Shown here piece after piece: positions 35,327-44,507 of a stretch of 64,000 nt of DNA. The notes under the pieces are model-generated. The model was not told the origin of the DNA, ran no database searches, and saw only the letters and a program-made list of their open reading frames with translations. Where the stretch lies: contig WYAX01000012.1 in NCBI GenBank assembly GCA_011525625.1, forward strand, positions 620,001-684,000, in the 5' to 3' direction. Each line of letters starts with the position of its first letter. Within the stretch, counting starts at the first letter, position 1. The position numbers were made by a program, and so were the translations under genes. This stretch comes from Nitrospira defluvii. GTDB lineage: Bacteria; Nitrospirota; Nitrospiria; Nitrospirales; Nitrospiraceae.

Positions 35327-35343
35327 GCGGTTCGCCAACTCGA

Positions 35344-35373
35344 TTGACACTTGTGGGGCCCGTTTGTTAGTGT
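35344..35373 (+). promoter_or_regulatory. Probable promoter of dnaG-rpoD
   Basis: TTGACA at 35344-35349 and TAGTGT at 35368-35373 with 18 bases between. The -10 element is weak. The gap of 131 bases before dnaG and this element suggest a separate start for the replication/transcription pair. Confidence 0.5.
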
Positions 35374-35457
35374 GAACGGTCAACTTTCAATCGCGTCAAA
35401 GGCATCCAGTCGTGTATCCGACCGGTTGGATCCCTGCGGGCACTAGCGAGGACCGCC

Positions 35458-37302
35458 GTGGGCCAAGGCCTGATTTCGGACGACGTCATCAACCAAATCA
35501 GAGACCGAGTGGACATCGCGGAGATCGTGGGCCAACATGTGGCGTTGACGCGGGCCGGGCAGAATCTTAAGGGCCTCTGTCCATTCCATCAAGAGAAGTC
35601 TCCCTCCTTCACAGTTAGTCCTTCGCGACAGATCTTCCATTGTTTCGGCTGTGGAGCCGGGGGCAATGTCTACACATTCCTCATGAAACTGACGGGGGCG
35701 GCCTTCCCCGAAATTGTGCGAGATCTGGGGCGCAAGGTAGGGGTCGATGTTCCGGAATCGAGCGGTGGATATTCCAATGAAGTACGCGCACAGCTTGGTC
35801 GATTAGAACGATTGAACGCGGCAGCTGGGGCCTGGTATCGACGGATGTTGACGGAGGGTACGGCGGGAGCCCAGGCTCGTGTCTATCTCGAAAGTCGTGG
35901 CATTCAACTCAATACGTCCGAGCAATTCAAAATCGGGTTTGCTCCGCCCGAATGGGACGGATTAACCAAGGCCATGCTCAAGGAGGGATTCGCCGCGTCG
36001 GACCTTGTTGCCGCCGGGCTCTCAATCCCGCGGGATCAGGGCAGTGCGCCGAAAACCGGAGTATCCGGGCACTATGATCGTTTTCGCTCCCGCGTGATGT
36101 TTCCGATCGTCGATTTGCGGAAGCGCATCGTGGCCTTCGGCGGGCGTATTGTAGGGGAGGGCACGCCCAAATATCTGAATTCGCCTGAAACACCCATGTT
36201 TAAGAAGGGCCACACACTGTTTGCCTTGGAGGCGGCCCGTGAGGCGGCAGGGCAGCAGCAGACGCTGATCATCGTCGAAGGCTATTTCGATGCGGTGGCC
36301 CTCCATCAGGCCGGGATCCGCCATGTCGCGGCTACGTTAGGTACCGCCTTAACCCCGGAGCATATCGCCGTGATCAGGCGGTTCGCGTCGAATGTCGTGC
36401 TGTTGTTCGATCCGGATCAGGCGGGAGTGAGAGCTGCCTTGCGGACACTGGATTTGTTCGTCAACAGCGCGCTCAGCGTCAAGGTGGTGTCGTTGCCGGA
36501 AGGTGAAGATCCTGACACGTACGTCCGAAAATATGGTGCTGAGGGGTTTACGGAGCGGCATCAGACGGCGCCCAGCCTATTGGATTTTGCGGTGGAGCAC
36601 AGTTTGCGGACTGCAGAGGCCGGCACTGTTGAGGACCGGATCCGTGCGGTGGACGCGGTATTGCGTATCCTCCAGAAAAGCGCACATCCCATCGAACGGG
36701 AAGAGCGGATTCGTCTGGTGGCGGAACGCCTGGGACTGAGTCAGCAACGGTTGATCGATCGGTATCCCACCCTGGCGGCTCAGGGTGCGCGCCGCCCTGA
36801 GCGAGAGGCGAAGATTCCGTCCCCGGCGGGGCCCTCCAAGCTGAAGGGAAATCCCGAGGAGCGTGACCTCGCGCATTTGCTGGTGCAGGGGAGTTTATCG
36901 GCACAGGACCTAGGAAAGTTGTCCCCGGAGGCCTTCTCGGTTCCGGCGTATCGTCGGCTGATTCATTGTGCGATGCAGCATCTGGGGCAGGATGGCCGCG
37001 TGTCGGTGGGTGATCTCCTGGATGCGCTCATCCATGATGAAGAGTGCGGCACGCTGATTTCTGAACTGTCGATGCTGGAGCAACATTATGACGATGTTCC
37101 GGCACATATTGCCGGGTGTTTGGAGACGTTGGAGCGACGAGGCCGGGAGCGGACCATGGGGGCCTTGATTCAGGAGTTGAAGGCTGCGGAGCGAGAGCGA
37201 CGGGAAGATGATGTGCATCGCCTGAACAGATTGATTAACGATATGCGGATTCGGAAAGCCGGCGTGGCGCCGGTTGCGCTGACGTCTGCGGTGAAGGAGT
37301 AG
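35458..37302 (+). CDS. dnaG: DNA primase
   Basis: A 614-residue DnaG, which makes RNA primers at the replication fork. The zinc finger is [16 protein letters not shown] with CFGCGAGG (residues about 41-65), followed by the catalytic core with the TOPRIM motif [14 protein letters not shown] (about 270) and the acidic DPDQAG (about 321). The C-terminal part (about 465-610) is the helical helicase-binding region and is poorly conserved. It starts at GTG 35458, and rpoD begins two bases after its stop, so the pair is probably co-transcribed. Confidence 0.96.
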   Translation: MGQGLISDDVINQIRDRVDIAEIVGQHVALTRAGQNLKGLCPFHQEKSPSFTVSPSRQIFHCFGCGAGGNVYTFLMKLTGAAFPEIVRDLGRKVGVDVPESSGGYSNEVRAQLGRLERLNAAAGAWYRRMLTEGTAGAQARVYLESRGIQLNTSEQFKIGFAPPEWDGLTKAMLKEGFAASDLVAAGLSIPRDQGSAPKTGVSGHYDRFRSRVMFPIVDLRKRIVAFGGRIVGEGTPKYLNSPETPMFKKGHTLFALEAAREAAGQQQTLIIVEGYFDAVALHQAGIRHVAATLGTALTPEHIAVIRRFASNVVLLFDPDQAGVRAALRTLDLFVNSALSVKVVSLPEGEDPDTYVRKYGAEGFTERHQTAPSLLDFAVEHSLRTAEAGTVEDRIRAVDAVLRILQKSAHPIEREERIRLVAERLGLSQQRLIDRYPTLAAQGARRPEREAKIPSPAGPSKLKGNPEERDLAHLLVQGSLSAQDLGKLSPEAFSVPAYRRLIHCAMQHLGQDGRVSVGDLLDALIHDEECGTLISELSMLEQHYDDVPAHIAGCLETLERRGRERTMGALIQELKAAERERREDDVHRLNRLINDMRIRKAGVAPVALTSAVKE

Positions 37303-37304
37303 GT

Positions 37305-39110
37305 ATGCCGAAACAAGAATTACTCGGCGAGGTGAAGAAGCTCATTAATCTGGGGAAAGAAAAGGGTTTCCTCACATACGACGATCTCAATAGTACCTTG
37401 CCCGCGGATGTCGTCTCCTCGGATCAGTTCAGCACGATCATGACGATGTTCGGGGAGATGGACATCGAGATTGTGGAGTCCGCCGAAACCGAGCGTGCCC
37501 CAAAAGCTGTGGAGAGCGACGACACCATCGAGGAAAGCGAAGAGGCGGACTCATCGGAGGAGAACGAGAAAGAGATCGACCTCACCCCGGGGGCACTCAG
37601 TCGCACCGATGATCCGGTCCGTCTCTATCTCAAGGAGATGGGTAGTGTAGCGTTGCTGAGCCGCGAGGGCGAGATCGAGATCGCCAAGCGGATCGAGGAG
37701 GGGAAAAAGGATATTGCGACGGTCGTCTATGGCCTGCCGATGACCCTGGAGTTTGTCCTTAATCTGCGTGATCAACTGAAGAACGGCAAGATTGATGTGC
37801 GGGAGATTGTGCCGGTTGTTGAGACGGAGGAGGACTTTGAGGAAGAGGCCGTCGAAAAGGACTACGAGGAGTTACGGGTCAAAACGCTGGATTCCCTGAA
37901 TGCGGTGCGTAAGGTGTCGGCCTCGTTGAAAGACCTGTACGACAAGGCCCGCCATGTTGGCGCCGACCCCGAGAAGCTGAAGAAGCTTCGTAAGCAGATC
38001 GATACGGTGCGTGGGCAGGTTGTGGATAAGATGGAGTCAGTCAACCTCCACGGCGTCCTAAAGGATCGTATGACCCAGCGGGTGCGCGACCTCAACCTGC
38101 TGTTCCGCCAGGCGGAGCGTGAAGTGACGAGCTGTCAGCGGCGGTTGGGTGTCGGCGGCGAAGCCGGCGCAGAGTTGCTGAAAAAGTTGTGCCGAACCCA
38201 CAAGGATGTGCTGGCCGTCAAGCGCAGAACCGGTCTCTCCGAAGAAGTTCTGCAAGACATCAAGAAGCATTATCAGGCTGCAAAGGGTCGCATCCGTCAG
38301 TTGGAGGAAGAAGAGGCACTGATTTCGGCCGAAGAGATCAAGGACGCGGTCAAGCATCTGGATGTGGCGGAGGAAAAGGTCAAGCGCGGGAAGGCGGAGC
38401 TGGTCGAGGCCAATTTGCGGTTGGTGGTGAGCATCGCCAAAAAGTACACGAATCGCGGGTTGCAGTTCCTGGATTTGATTCAAGAGGGCAATATCGGCCT
38501 GATGAAGGCGGTCGACAAATTTGAGTATAAGCGGGGATACAAGTTCAGCACGTATGCCACCTGGTGGATTCGGCAAGCGATTACCCGTGCGATCGCCGAT
38601 CAGGCGCGAACCATCCGCATCCCGGTTCATATGATCGAGACGATCAACAAGCTGATCAGGACTTCCCGGCATCTGGTGCAGAAGCTCGGGCGCGAACCGA
38701 CGCCGGAAGAGATCGCGGAGCGGATGGACTTGCCGCTTGATAAAGTGCGGAAGATTCTGAAAATCGCGCGCGAGCCGATCTCCCTCGAAACTCCGATCGG
38801 CGAGGAAGAGGACAGCCATCTGGGCGACTTTATCGAGGACAAGAAAGCCGTGTCCCCGTTGGAGGCCGCGATCCGGTATGATTTGCAACGTCAGATCAAT
38901 GGGGCGCTGGAGACTCTGACGCCGCGTGAAGAGAAAGTTCTCCGCAAGCGGTTCGGCATCGGCGAAGCCACCGATCATACGCTGGAGGAAGTGGGACAGG
39001 ACTTCGAGGTGACTCGCGAGCGTATCCGGCAGATTGAGGCGAAGGCCTTGCGTAAGCTCAGGCATCCGAGCCGGAGTAAGAAATTGCGCAGTTTTGTCGA
39101 GAGCCTCTAG
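37305..39110 (+). CDS. rpoD: RNA polymerase primary sigma factor (sigma-70)
   Basis: A 601-residue housekeeping sigma factor. Region 1.1 is at residues 1-75, followed by a very acidic linker, and region 1.2 begins at [11 protein letters not shown] (about 104). There is a long spacer before region 2 ([20 protein letters not shown], then [20 protein letters not shown], about 365-430). Region 3 follows, and region 4 ends in the [23 protein letters not shown] (about 565-590). The complete region 1.1 shows a primary and not an alternative sigma. It recognises promoters of the type described elsewhere in this window. Confidence 0.97.
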   Translation: MPKQELLGEVKKLINLGKEKGFLTYDDLNSTLPADVVSSDQFSTIMTMFGEMDIEIVESAETERAPKAVESDDTIEESEEADSSEENEKEIDLTPGALSRTDDPVRLYLKEMGSVALLSREGEIEIAKRIEEGKKDIATVVYGLPMTLEFVLNLRDQLKNGKIDVREIVPVVETEEDFEEEAVEKDYEELRVKTLDSLNAVRKVSASLKDLYDKARHVGADPEKLKKLRKQIDTVRGQVVDKMESVNLHGVLKDRMTQRVRDLNLLFRQAEREVTSCQRRLGVGGEAGAELLKKLCRTHKDVLAVKRRTGLSEEVLQDIKKHYQAAKGRIRQLEEEEALISAEEIKDAVKHLDVAEEKVKRGKAELVEANLRLVVSIAKKYTNRGLQFLDLIQEGNIGLMKAVDKFEYKRGYKFSTYATWWIRQAITRAIADQARTIRIPVHMIETINKLIRTSRHLVQKLGREPTPEEIAERMDLPLDKVRKILKIAREPISLETPIGEEEDSHLGDFIEDKKAVSPLEAAIRYDLQRQINGALETLTPREEKVLRKRFGIGEATDHTLEEVGQDFEVTRERIRQIEAKALRKLRHPSRSKKLRSFVESL

Positions 39111-39130
39111 ATTTGGGGGCCGAGCCTTGT

Positions 39131-39159
39131 TTGACTCTGCGGTATCGGCAGCCTAAAAT
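39131..39159 (+). promoter_or_regulatory. Promoter of the CAU tRNA
   Basis: TTGACT at 39131-39136 and TAAAAT at 39154-39159 with 17 bases between, about 64 bases before the tRNA 5' end. Confidence 0.7.
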
Positions 39160-39222
39160 CGAGCCGCTCGAACCAACGGTGCCAAGAAGCGAACTGCAGC
39201 TTGCTGCGTGGCTGGGAGGATT

Positions 39223-39299
39223 GGGCCCATAGCTCAGGTGGTTAGAGCGGCTGACTCATAATCAGCTGGTCCTAGGTTCAAGTCCTAGTGGGCCCACCA
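39223..39299 (+). tRNA. tRNA with CAU anticodon, probably tRNA-Ile2
   Basis: A 77-nt cloverleaf: acceptor GGGCCCA, anticodon loop CTCATAA (CAT), T-loop GTTCAAGTC, and an encoded CCA. It is not an initiator tRNA, since the first pair is G-C and the anticodon stem lacks the GGG/CCC run. The acceptor carries C4-G69 and C5-G68, which TilS uses to pick tRNA-Ile2 for lysidine modification, so it probably reads AUA. An elongator tRNA-Met cannot be excluded. Confidence 0.9.
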
Positions 39300-39341
39300 G
39301 CCTGAGCATCTTCCGGTCGTTTCAGTGCGAGGGGCGTCAGC

Positions 39342-40151
39342 GTGGCGCTACCCTCAGACAACCTCAAGGAGCCTGTGAACCTACAGCTTTCTCCCCTCAT
39401 TGAACTGCAGAAGCTCGACCTCCGCATTGCCGATTTAAAAGAGCAGCGGCGAAGAATACCCGAACGTCTCGAGGCGAGCCAGGTTCCGGTTCGCGAAGTG
39501 AAGCAGGTGTTGCAGGAGGCCACAACCTCGGTCGACGCGTTGAACAAGGAACGCCGTAGCCAAGAGAAGGACCTTGAAGCGCATGAAGACCGGATCGGCA
39601 AAATGAAGGACCGTGCCGCGCAGTTGAAGACCAATCAGGAATACCAGGCGCATCTCTTCGAAGTGGAGTTGGCGAATAAGAAGCGGGGGGAGTTCGAGGA
39701 AAAGATCTTGCTGGTGATGGAGCAGGTCGAGCAGGCGCAACGGACCATCACCGCTGCTCAGGCCCAGCTGAAAGAGTCGGAGGCCCTCTTCCTCAAAGAG
39801 AAGGCTGTGTGGGACGAAAAGGATCGGGGGCTTGCAGCGGAACTGGCCGAATTGGAGGCGAAGCAGGCGCAGTCGGCAGGGCAAGTTGAGAAAGGGCTCT
39901 TCGCGCGGTACAACAAGTTGAAAGCCATGCGAAAGGAGCCGGCCCTGGTGCTGGTCAAGGACGGCATCTGCGTCGGGTGCCGGTTACAATTGCCCCCGCA
40001 GCTGGTGTCTCAGGTGAAACGGGGAGAAGACGTGCATACCTGCCCATACTGCTACAGGATGTTGTATTGGGAGGGCGAGCCTGGGCTCGCAGAAAAGCCG
40101 GCCGTGACGCAGGACCAGGCTAAAGATCTTGAGGTCGGCGAATCCGTGTAG
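39342..40151 (+). CDS. Coiled-coil / C4 zinc-ribbon protein
   Basis: A 269-residue protein of the DUF164 type. Residues about 15-185 form a long coiled coil rich in Glu, Lys and Gln, and the C-terminus is a zinc ribbon with CVGCRL and CPYCYRML. Related proteins occur in most bacteria with unclear roles and suspected nucleic-acid binding. It starts at GTG 39342 with GAGGGGC upstream; a GTG at 39375 after AAGGAG is an alternative. It lies just after the tRNA. Confidence 0.85.
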   Translation: MALPSDNLKEPVNLQLSPLIELQKLDLRIADLKEQRRRIPERLEASQVPVREVKQVLQEATTSVDALNKERRSQEKDLEAHEDRIGKMKDRAAQLKTNQEYQAHLFEVELANKKRGEFEEKILLVMEQVEQAQRTITAAQAQLKESEALFLKEKAVWDEKDRGLAAELAELEAKQAQSAGQVEKGLFARYNKLKAMRKEPALVLVKDGICVGCRLQLPPQLVSQVKRGEDVHTCPYCYRMLYWEGEPGLAEKPAVTQDQAKDLEVGESV

Positions 40152-40254
40152 CAGATATTGACGAAGCCCGCCAGGTCCTTCCGACCCTAGAACGCACAGG
40201 TTTCTGACATCCAACCACAGCAGCATGTCGTTTGCTCGGCGGTGTCGCCCGGCG

Positions 40255-40914
40255 CTAGGGCTCAGGCAGCACTTGTTGTGTTGTTTTGAAGTGCAGTTTC
40301 GCGACGGCGCCCAATCGATCGCGTCCATATTTCTTCACGACCATGCGTCCAGCCAGCGCCACTGATGCTGATGCGCCCTTCGGCAGCGTGGTGTTCACCT
40401 CCTGTGACAGCCGCTGGAGCCTCCACAAAAAGTCCGCACGGGCGAGTATCGACGCTGCCGCGACCGCCAGATCCGACTCCGCTTTCGTCCGTTGGACCAG
40501 CCGGATCCGTTTTCCTTTCTCCTGCAGCGCGGTAAGAATCAACCGTTCGTCGCCGAACTGATCGGCAATGGCGAGGTCGCAGTCGACCTGCTGGAGCAAA
40601 TTCTCGAGCGCTCGTGCGTGGCCCCAGGCCAGGAGACGATTCAAGTTTTTGATTTTCGCGTACAGCTCGTTGTACCGTTGCGGCCCAATGGCGACGACGC
40701 TGTGTGGACAGAGCAGCCGGATATCTGGCGCCATTTCGAGTATTCGTCCATCAGAGATTTTCTTGCTGTCCCGCACCTGCATGAGGGCCAGGTCCTGCTC
40801 TGACGTGGGTGTGACGAAGACGGCGGCAATCACCAGCGGTCCGAAATAGTCACCCTTGCCGGACTCGTCGATCCCAATACGGTTGAGTGATGAGAGCGTC
40901 GTGGTGGCCGGCAC
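40255..40914 (-). CDS. rnhC: Ribonuclease HIII-like, without N-terminal domain
   Basis: A 219-residue RNase H type 2. The active-site block RIGIDESGKGDYFGPLV (Asp15, Glu16) is of the HIII type, where HII has GxDE-GRG-PLVG, and DQFGDE supplies a further acid. Catalysis cuts RNA in RNA-DNA hybrids. It is short: true HIII proteins have an extra N-terminal TBP-like substrate-binding domain of about 80 residues, which is missing here. The start is uncertain; I chose GTG 40914 with GGGAG upstream, since the frame's first TTG at 40983 gives only weakly conserved extra residues. It is divergent from the M48 protease gene. Confidence 0.85.
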   Translation of the reverse strand: MPATTTLSSLNRIGIDESGKGDYFGPLVIAAVFVTPTSEQDLALMQVRDSKKISDGRILEMAPDIRLLCPHSVVAIGPQRYNELYAKIKNLNRLLAWGHARALENLLQQVDCDLAIADQFGDERLILTALQEKGKRIRLVQRTKAESDLAVAAASILARADFLWRLQRLSQEVNTTLPKGASASVALAGRMVVKKYGRDRLGAVAKLHFKTTQQVLPEP

Positions 40915-40999
40915 TCGGTGAAACTCCCAGTGGAAACGGGTGGGGCGGAGCGGTAATCTAACAGAGCTCACCAAGCTGGTCAATTTGCGGAGGCGTGCG

Positions 41000-41890
41000 A
41001 TGGCATGTGAACGGCATCAGAGTATTCGGTGGCAATCTATCGCATCATCCAGGGTGCAGTGGTTCCTGCTCTGCATCGTGATGATGCTGGTGACGACCGG
41101 TTGTCAAACCAATCCGTACACGGGACGTTGGCAGCTGATGATGATGCCGATGTCGCAGGAAGTGCAGATGGGGGCGCAGGCCTATGCCGAGGTTAAAAAC
41201 GACCCGAAAATGAAACCGTCGACCGATCCGCGTGAGATCGAGCCGGTCAAGCGGGTGGCAGCGAGAGTGATCGAGGCCGCCAAACGATCCCAATACAGTG
41301 AGATGGCCAACCAGTTCGAGTGGGAAGTGACGGTCATCAAGGACGACAAGACCATGAACGCGTTTGCCCTGCCTGGCGGAAAAATCGCCGTCTACACCGG
41401 CATTTTCCCGGTCGCGAAGACGGAATCGGGGCTTGCGGCAGTGATGGGCCATGAGGTTGTGCATGCGTTGGCCCGGCATGGCGGAGAGCGCATGAGTCAG
41501 AATACGTTGGCGCAGACCACGTTGCAAGCGATCGGCATAGCGCTTGGGGTGAGTGGGGCCAATCCGGTTGTCTCCCAGGCAGGGATGGCGGCGTTGGGTG
41601 TGGGGGCTCAAGTCGGGGTGTTGCTCCCGTTCAGCCGGAAACACGAGTCGGAGGCGGACTACGTGGGCGTGTTGCTGGCGGCGGATGCCGGTTACGACCC
41701 GCGTGAGGCCATTCACTTGTGGCAGAGAATGGGCGAGTTGTCCGGCGGGAAATCGCCGTCCGAATTCATGTCCACTCACCCCAGCCATGAAACCAGAATT
41801 CAGCAGCTTGAAGAATGGATGGCCGAAGCGATGCCGATCTACCAGTCCAAGCCGCCTGCACCGAACAGCGAGTTGCCGGCACTCCGCTGA
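41000..41890 (+). CDS. M48-family metalloprotease, lipoprotein
   Basis: A 296-residue peptidase of the M48 (BepA/LoiP-like) group. It has a lipoprotein signal (hydrophobic WFLLCIVMMLV before the lipobox VTTGC, Cys35) and the zinc motif HEVVH at residues 151-155, with the downstream ESEADYVGVLLAADAGYDP ligand block. Such enzymes help quality control of outer-membrane proteins in the periplasm. The ATG at 41000 follows GGAGG; the frame is open upstream but not supported. Confidence 0.92.
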   Translation: MACERHQSIRWQSIASSRVQWFLLCIVMMLVTTGCQTNPYTGRWQLMMMPMSQEVQMGAQAYAEVKNDPKMKPSTDPREIEPVKRVAARVIEAAKRSQYSEMANQFEWEVTVIKDDKTMNAFALPGGKIAVYTGIFPVAKTESGLAAVMGHEVVHALARHGGERMSQNTLAQTTLQAIGIALGVSGANPVVSQAGMAALGVGAQVGVLLPFSRKHESEADYVGVLLAADAGYDPREAIHLWQRMGELSGGKSPSEFMSTHPSHETRIQQLEEWMAEAMPIYQSKPPAPNSELPALR

Positions 41891-41985
41891 GGCGTACCTC
41901 GACTCAAGTGTCCGACGGGTCGCGGGGTACGCGTCGCCGAAGGTCCGTGCCGGGGCATGCCTTGAGACGCATACCCCGGCACAAT

Positions 41986-43419
41986 CTAAAAGTAGGTGGC
42001 GGCCGATACCACCACCGCATTGTCGTGAATGCGCTGACTGGTATTGGGATTGAACGCACGCATGCCGAATTGATACGAGACCTTGAACACCGTGTCTTCG
42101 ATCGGGCGGAAATTCAGTCCGAGACTCAGCTGTTCGAGATCGCCGAATCCTCCGATGGCATCCCGGTTGGTGTCCACCTTGTCCCACCGAACCACCGCCG
42201 TCAGGGTGGATCCCTCCGAAAAACGTCGCGGCAACATCCGCCGCAGCATCTCCGGCATACAGTGATAATTCCCCTGGATGTAGTACCCACTCATTCGCTG
42301 CGGTCGCAGGCGTCCTGTGTCGGGATCGATGGCCGGACTGCCGTCCAGATTCCGGGAATTGTTCTTTACATAGGCCCACGCGGCTTCGCCGATCAGTTCA
42401 AAGGGACCTCGTTGCATTGTCCAATCCAGGACAAAGATCGACAGCGACCGTTTGCTCTCCGGATCATAGGTGCCATGGTATCCGGATCCGGCGATTTCGA
42501 CCCCTAACACTGGGCTATAGGCCACGCGTCCGACTATGGCCTTACCGCGGTTGTTGTCGAACCCGTCGTCCGTCAAGGATTTGCGTTGCCTTGAGTTTTT
42601 TAACCCACTGGCCTCTCCAATCCTGGCCGTCCCATCCGGTTGAAAACCGTTCGGTCCTTGCGTGATATAGAACTCGTAATCCATCTTGGCGTAGCGGCCT
42701 GGATAGAACGTACCGTAGAAGCCGGCGCCGGCTTCGGACATGGTGGTCGGGATGATGAGTTGGTTGACCAATGGGCGATCGGTGAGATCGTTCAAGGGAG
42801 AGTCGTGCAAGAGGTTGAACTTGCCCACGGGTAAAAGAATGATGCCTGCGCGGAGGTTGAGTGGCTCGTGGATGAGGTAGTCGACGTGGGCGAACTCCAG
42901 GCTGACCTCTGTCTCGGTTCCTTCGCGTATGCCATGTTCGATTTCGAGCTCGGAGGCGAATTTCACATGCTCCGTAATGTCGGCGTAAATAAAGGGGACG
43001 AAGCGTTGCTGGTCGAACGAGCTGTTCGTACTGCCGATACCGGGATTGCTGCCGGCCGCTCCCGCGCCATTGTCGATTACGTCTCTTCGGTGATTGCGGT
43101 ATTGGAGGTCGAAGTACCCGCCGACAAAGGCTTTGGGGGCGTTGACGAAGGGTTTGGCATAGATCATGGTTCCGGAGCCGGACGTGCCAAAGGAAAGGGG
43201 CGCTTGTGTATTTTTCCGAGAATCCCGCGCGATATCCGGGAGGACCGTCCCGGCCGGAGACCCGGATGAATCGGGCGGAGTGGCCGACTCGGGCGACTCG
43301 ATCGGTGGGAGCGCGCGCTGAAGTTGGCGATTGTGCTGCTCGAGTTCTTGCAGACGTTGCTCCAGTTTGCGCATGCGAGTTTCGACGCGTTCGTCGTCTG
43401 CGAGGGCGTCAGGCGCCAT
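41986..43419 (-). CDS. Porin-like outer-membrane protein, no signal peptide visible
   Basis: A 477-residue beta-barrel-like protein. Residues about 10-35 form a heptad coiled coil (RMRKLEQRLQELEQHNRQLQ), then a Pro/Ser-rich link, then many alternating aromatic strands, ending in TYF with a C-terminal Phe, the barrel-assembly signal. Trimeric porins with coiled-coil necks look like this. The oddity is the start: at the first ATG (43419) the protein begins APDALADDE, the tail of a signal peptide, and the same frame upstream holds a stop after about nine codons with no hydrophobic stretch. No ribosome site is visible. The 5' end may be truncated by rearrangement or wrongly joined next to rnpB. 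Confidence 0.7.
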   Translation of the reverse strand: MAPDALADDERVETRMRKLEQRLQELEQHNRQLQRALPPIESPESATPPDSSGSPAGTVLPDIARDSRKNTQAPLSFGTSGSGTMIYAKPFVNAPKAFVGGYFDLQYRNHRRDVIDNGAGAAGSNPGIGSTNSSFDQQRFVPFIYADITEHVKFASELEIEHGIREGTETEVSLEFAHVDYLIHEPLNLRAGIILLPVGKFNLLHDSPLNDLTDRPLVNQLIIPTTMSEAGAGFYGTFYPGRYAKMDYEFYITQGPNGFQPDGTARIGEASGLKNSRQRKSLTDDGFDNNRGKAIVGRVAYSPVLGVEIAGSGYHGTYDPESKRSLSIFVLDWTMQRGPFELIGEAAWAYVKNNSRNLDGSPAIDPDTGRLRPQRMSGYYIQGNYHCMPEMLRRMLPRRFSEGSTLTAVVRWDKVDTNRDAIGGFGDLEQLSLGLNFRPIEDTVFKVSYQFGMRAFNPNTSQRIHDNAVVVSAATYF

Positions 43420-43547
43420 TGCGAAACACTTGGCCCGGGGATTTTATTGACAGATCGGTAGTCGAACTAAGAGCGATGGAGGAATGGTGCGATCGTGCTG
43501 CGTGCAGACTGTGCGGGAACGCTCAGGTTGGCACGAAGATCGGTGGC

Positions 43548-43577
43548 TTGAATCGCTCGGCCTACGAACTTTATACT
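43548..43577 (+). promoter_or_regulatory. Promoter of rnpB
   Basis: TTGAAT at 43548-43553 and TATACT at 43572-43577 with 18 bases between. Transcription would start near 43583, where the predicted first helix of RNase P RNA begins. Confidence 0.75.
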
Positions 43578-43582
43578 GAACT

Positions 43583-44018
43583 GGCGCGCTGGGGGGACAC
43601 GGGTGATCGCTCGTCGAGCAGGCTCGGCGGGAGGAAAGTCCGGACTCCAAGGGCAAGGACGCTGGATAACATCCAGGCGGAGCGATCCGACACCAGCACC
43701 ACAGAAAACAAACCGCCGATGGCCGCTGTTGGAGACCTTGGTTTCTTCCGGCGGCTCAGGTAAGGGTGAAACGGCGGGGTAAGAGCCCACCGCGGTGATG
43801 GCGACATCAACGGCACGGTAAGCGTCGTCCGGAGCAAGACCAAATAGGGAGACGCCCGCGGGCTCGTAGAGCTCAGCGGAAAGGCCGGCCCGGCCGAAGT
43901 CTCCGGGTAGGTTGCTTGAGGCTTGAGGTAACTCGAGTCCCAGAGAAATGATCATCCCCGGGTGAGCGCAAGCTTCACGCGGGACAGAATCCGGCTTATA
44001 GGGTTTCTCCAACGCGCC
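43583..44018 (+). ncRNA. rnpB: RNase P RNA, type A
   Basis: The catalytic RNA of RNase P, which trims tRNA 5' ends. Universally conserved segments appear in order: GAGGAAAGTCCGG (about 43632), CAGAAAACAAACCGCC (about 43700), AAGGGTGAAACGG (about 43762), GGTAAGAGCCCACCG, ACCAAATAGGGAGACG (about 43838), and the closing GGGACAGAATCCGGCTTATAG (about 43981). The ends GGCGCG at 43583 and CGCGCC at 44013-44018 form the first helix, with about 13 of 14 pairs including G-U. A T-run follows. The glutaredoxin-like gene on the other strand ends inside it (43952). Confidence 0.95.
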
Positions 44019-44257
44019 CTTTTTATCGCTTTGCGAAGCTCTCCCCCGGTGACTTTGCCGGAAAGAATTTCCCGGTCGTCCAGCAGTATCACGGGTATCC
44101 GATCACCATAGTGCAGACGCAGGTGTTCGTCGTTGTCGACGTCGACGATGGTCAGTTGAAAGGCGAGATCCTCTTGCACCTGGGCAGCCACGCGGGCTAC
44201 CACATGGCACAAGTGGCATTCTCGGCGGGACATGATGGTGACGCGCATGGGGCTCAT
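43952..44257 (-). CDS. Glutaredoxin-like protein (DUF836 type)
   Basis: A 101-residue thioredoxin-fold protein with a CHLC redox pair near residue 14 (VTIMSRRECHLCHVVARV) and the cis-Pro in RIPVILLDDREI. It is related to the short glutaredoxin-like DUF836 proteins. I prefer the ATG at 44257 (GGAG about nine bases before) to a GTG at 44284. Its last 22 or so codons overlap rnpB in antisense, and the C-terminal residues (basic, Arg-rich) are not conserved family sequence, so the frame may simply run into the RNA gene. Confidence 0.8.
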   Translation of the reverse strand: MSPMRVTIMSRRECHLCHVVARVAAQVQEDLAFQLTIVDVDNDEHLRLHYGDRIPVILLDDREILSGKVTGGELRKAIKRARWRNPISRILSRVKLALTRG

Positions 44258-44350
44258 CGGGAGTCGGCTCCACAGTCCGAGCACGTTCGTATAGCACGGG
44301 GCGGTGATCGAGACCAGTCTGTTGCGCAGAGGATCCGCTTCTCGGCTCTC

Positions 44351-44380
44351 TTGACCTCACTTGCGGGCTGGTGATACGAT
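44351..44380 (+). promoter_or_regulatory. Probable promoter of ilvB
   Basis: TTGACC at 44351-44356 and TACGAT at 44375-44380 with 18 bases between. Transcription would start near 44387, leaving about 120 nt of leader before the ilvB ATG. No leader peptide or attenuator was recognised. Confidence 0.5.
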
Positions 44381-44507
44381 CCGCCATCTTACCCGTTGAT
44401 TTTTCAGAAAGATCGTAGCAGTCTGTGTCGCGAATGTGTCGTAGCGCGGCGGTGTTGTTCGTTCAGACATCACGTCCTTCGCCTCGATGCGCGAAGGGGA
44501 GGTTGAT

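Noticed and set aside
43467-44012. A 181-codon minus-strand open frame
   Set aside because: It is the complement of RNase P RNA; such frames start with the same spurious peptide in many genomes.
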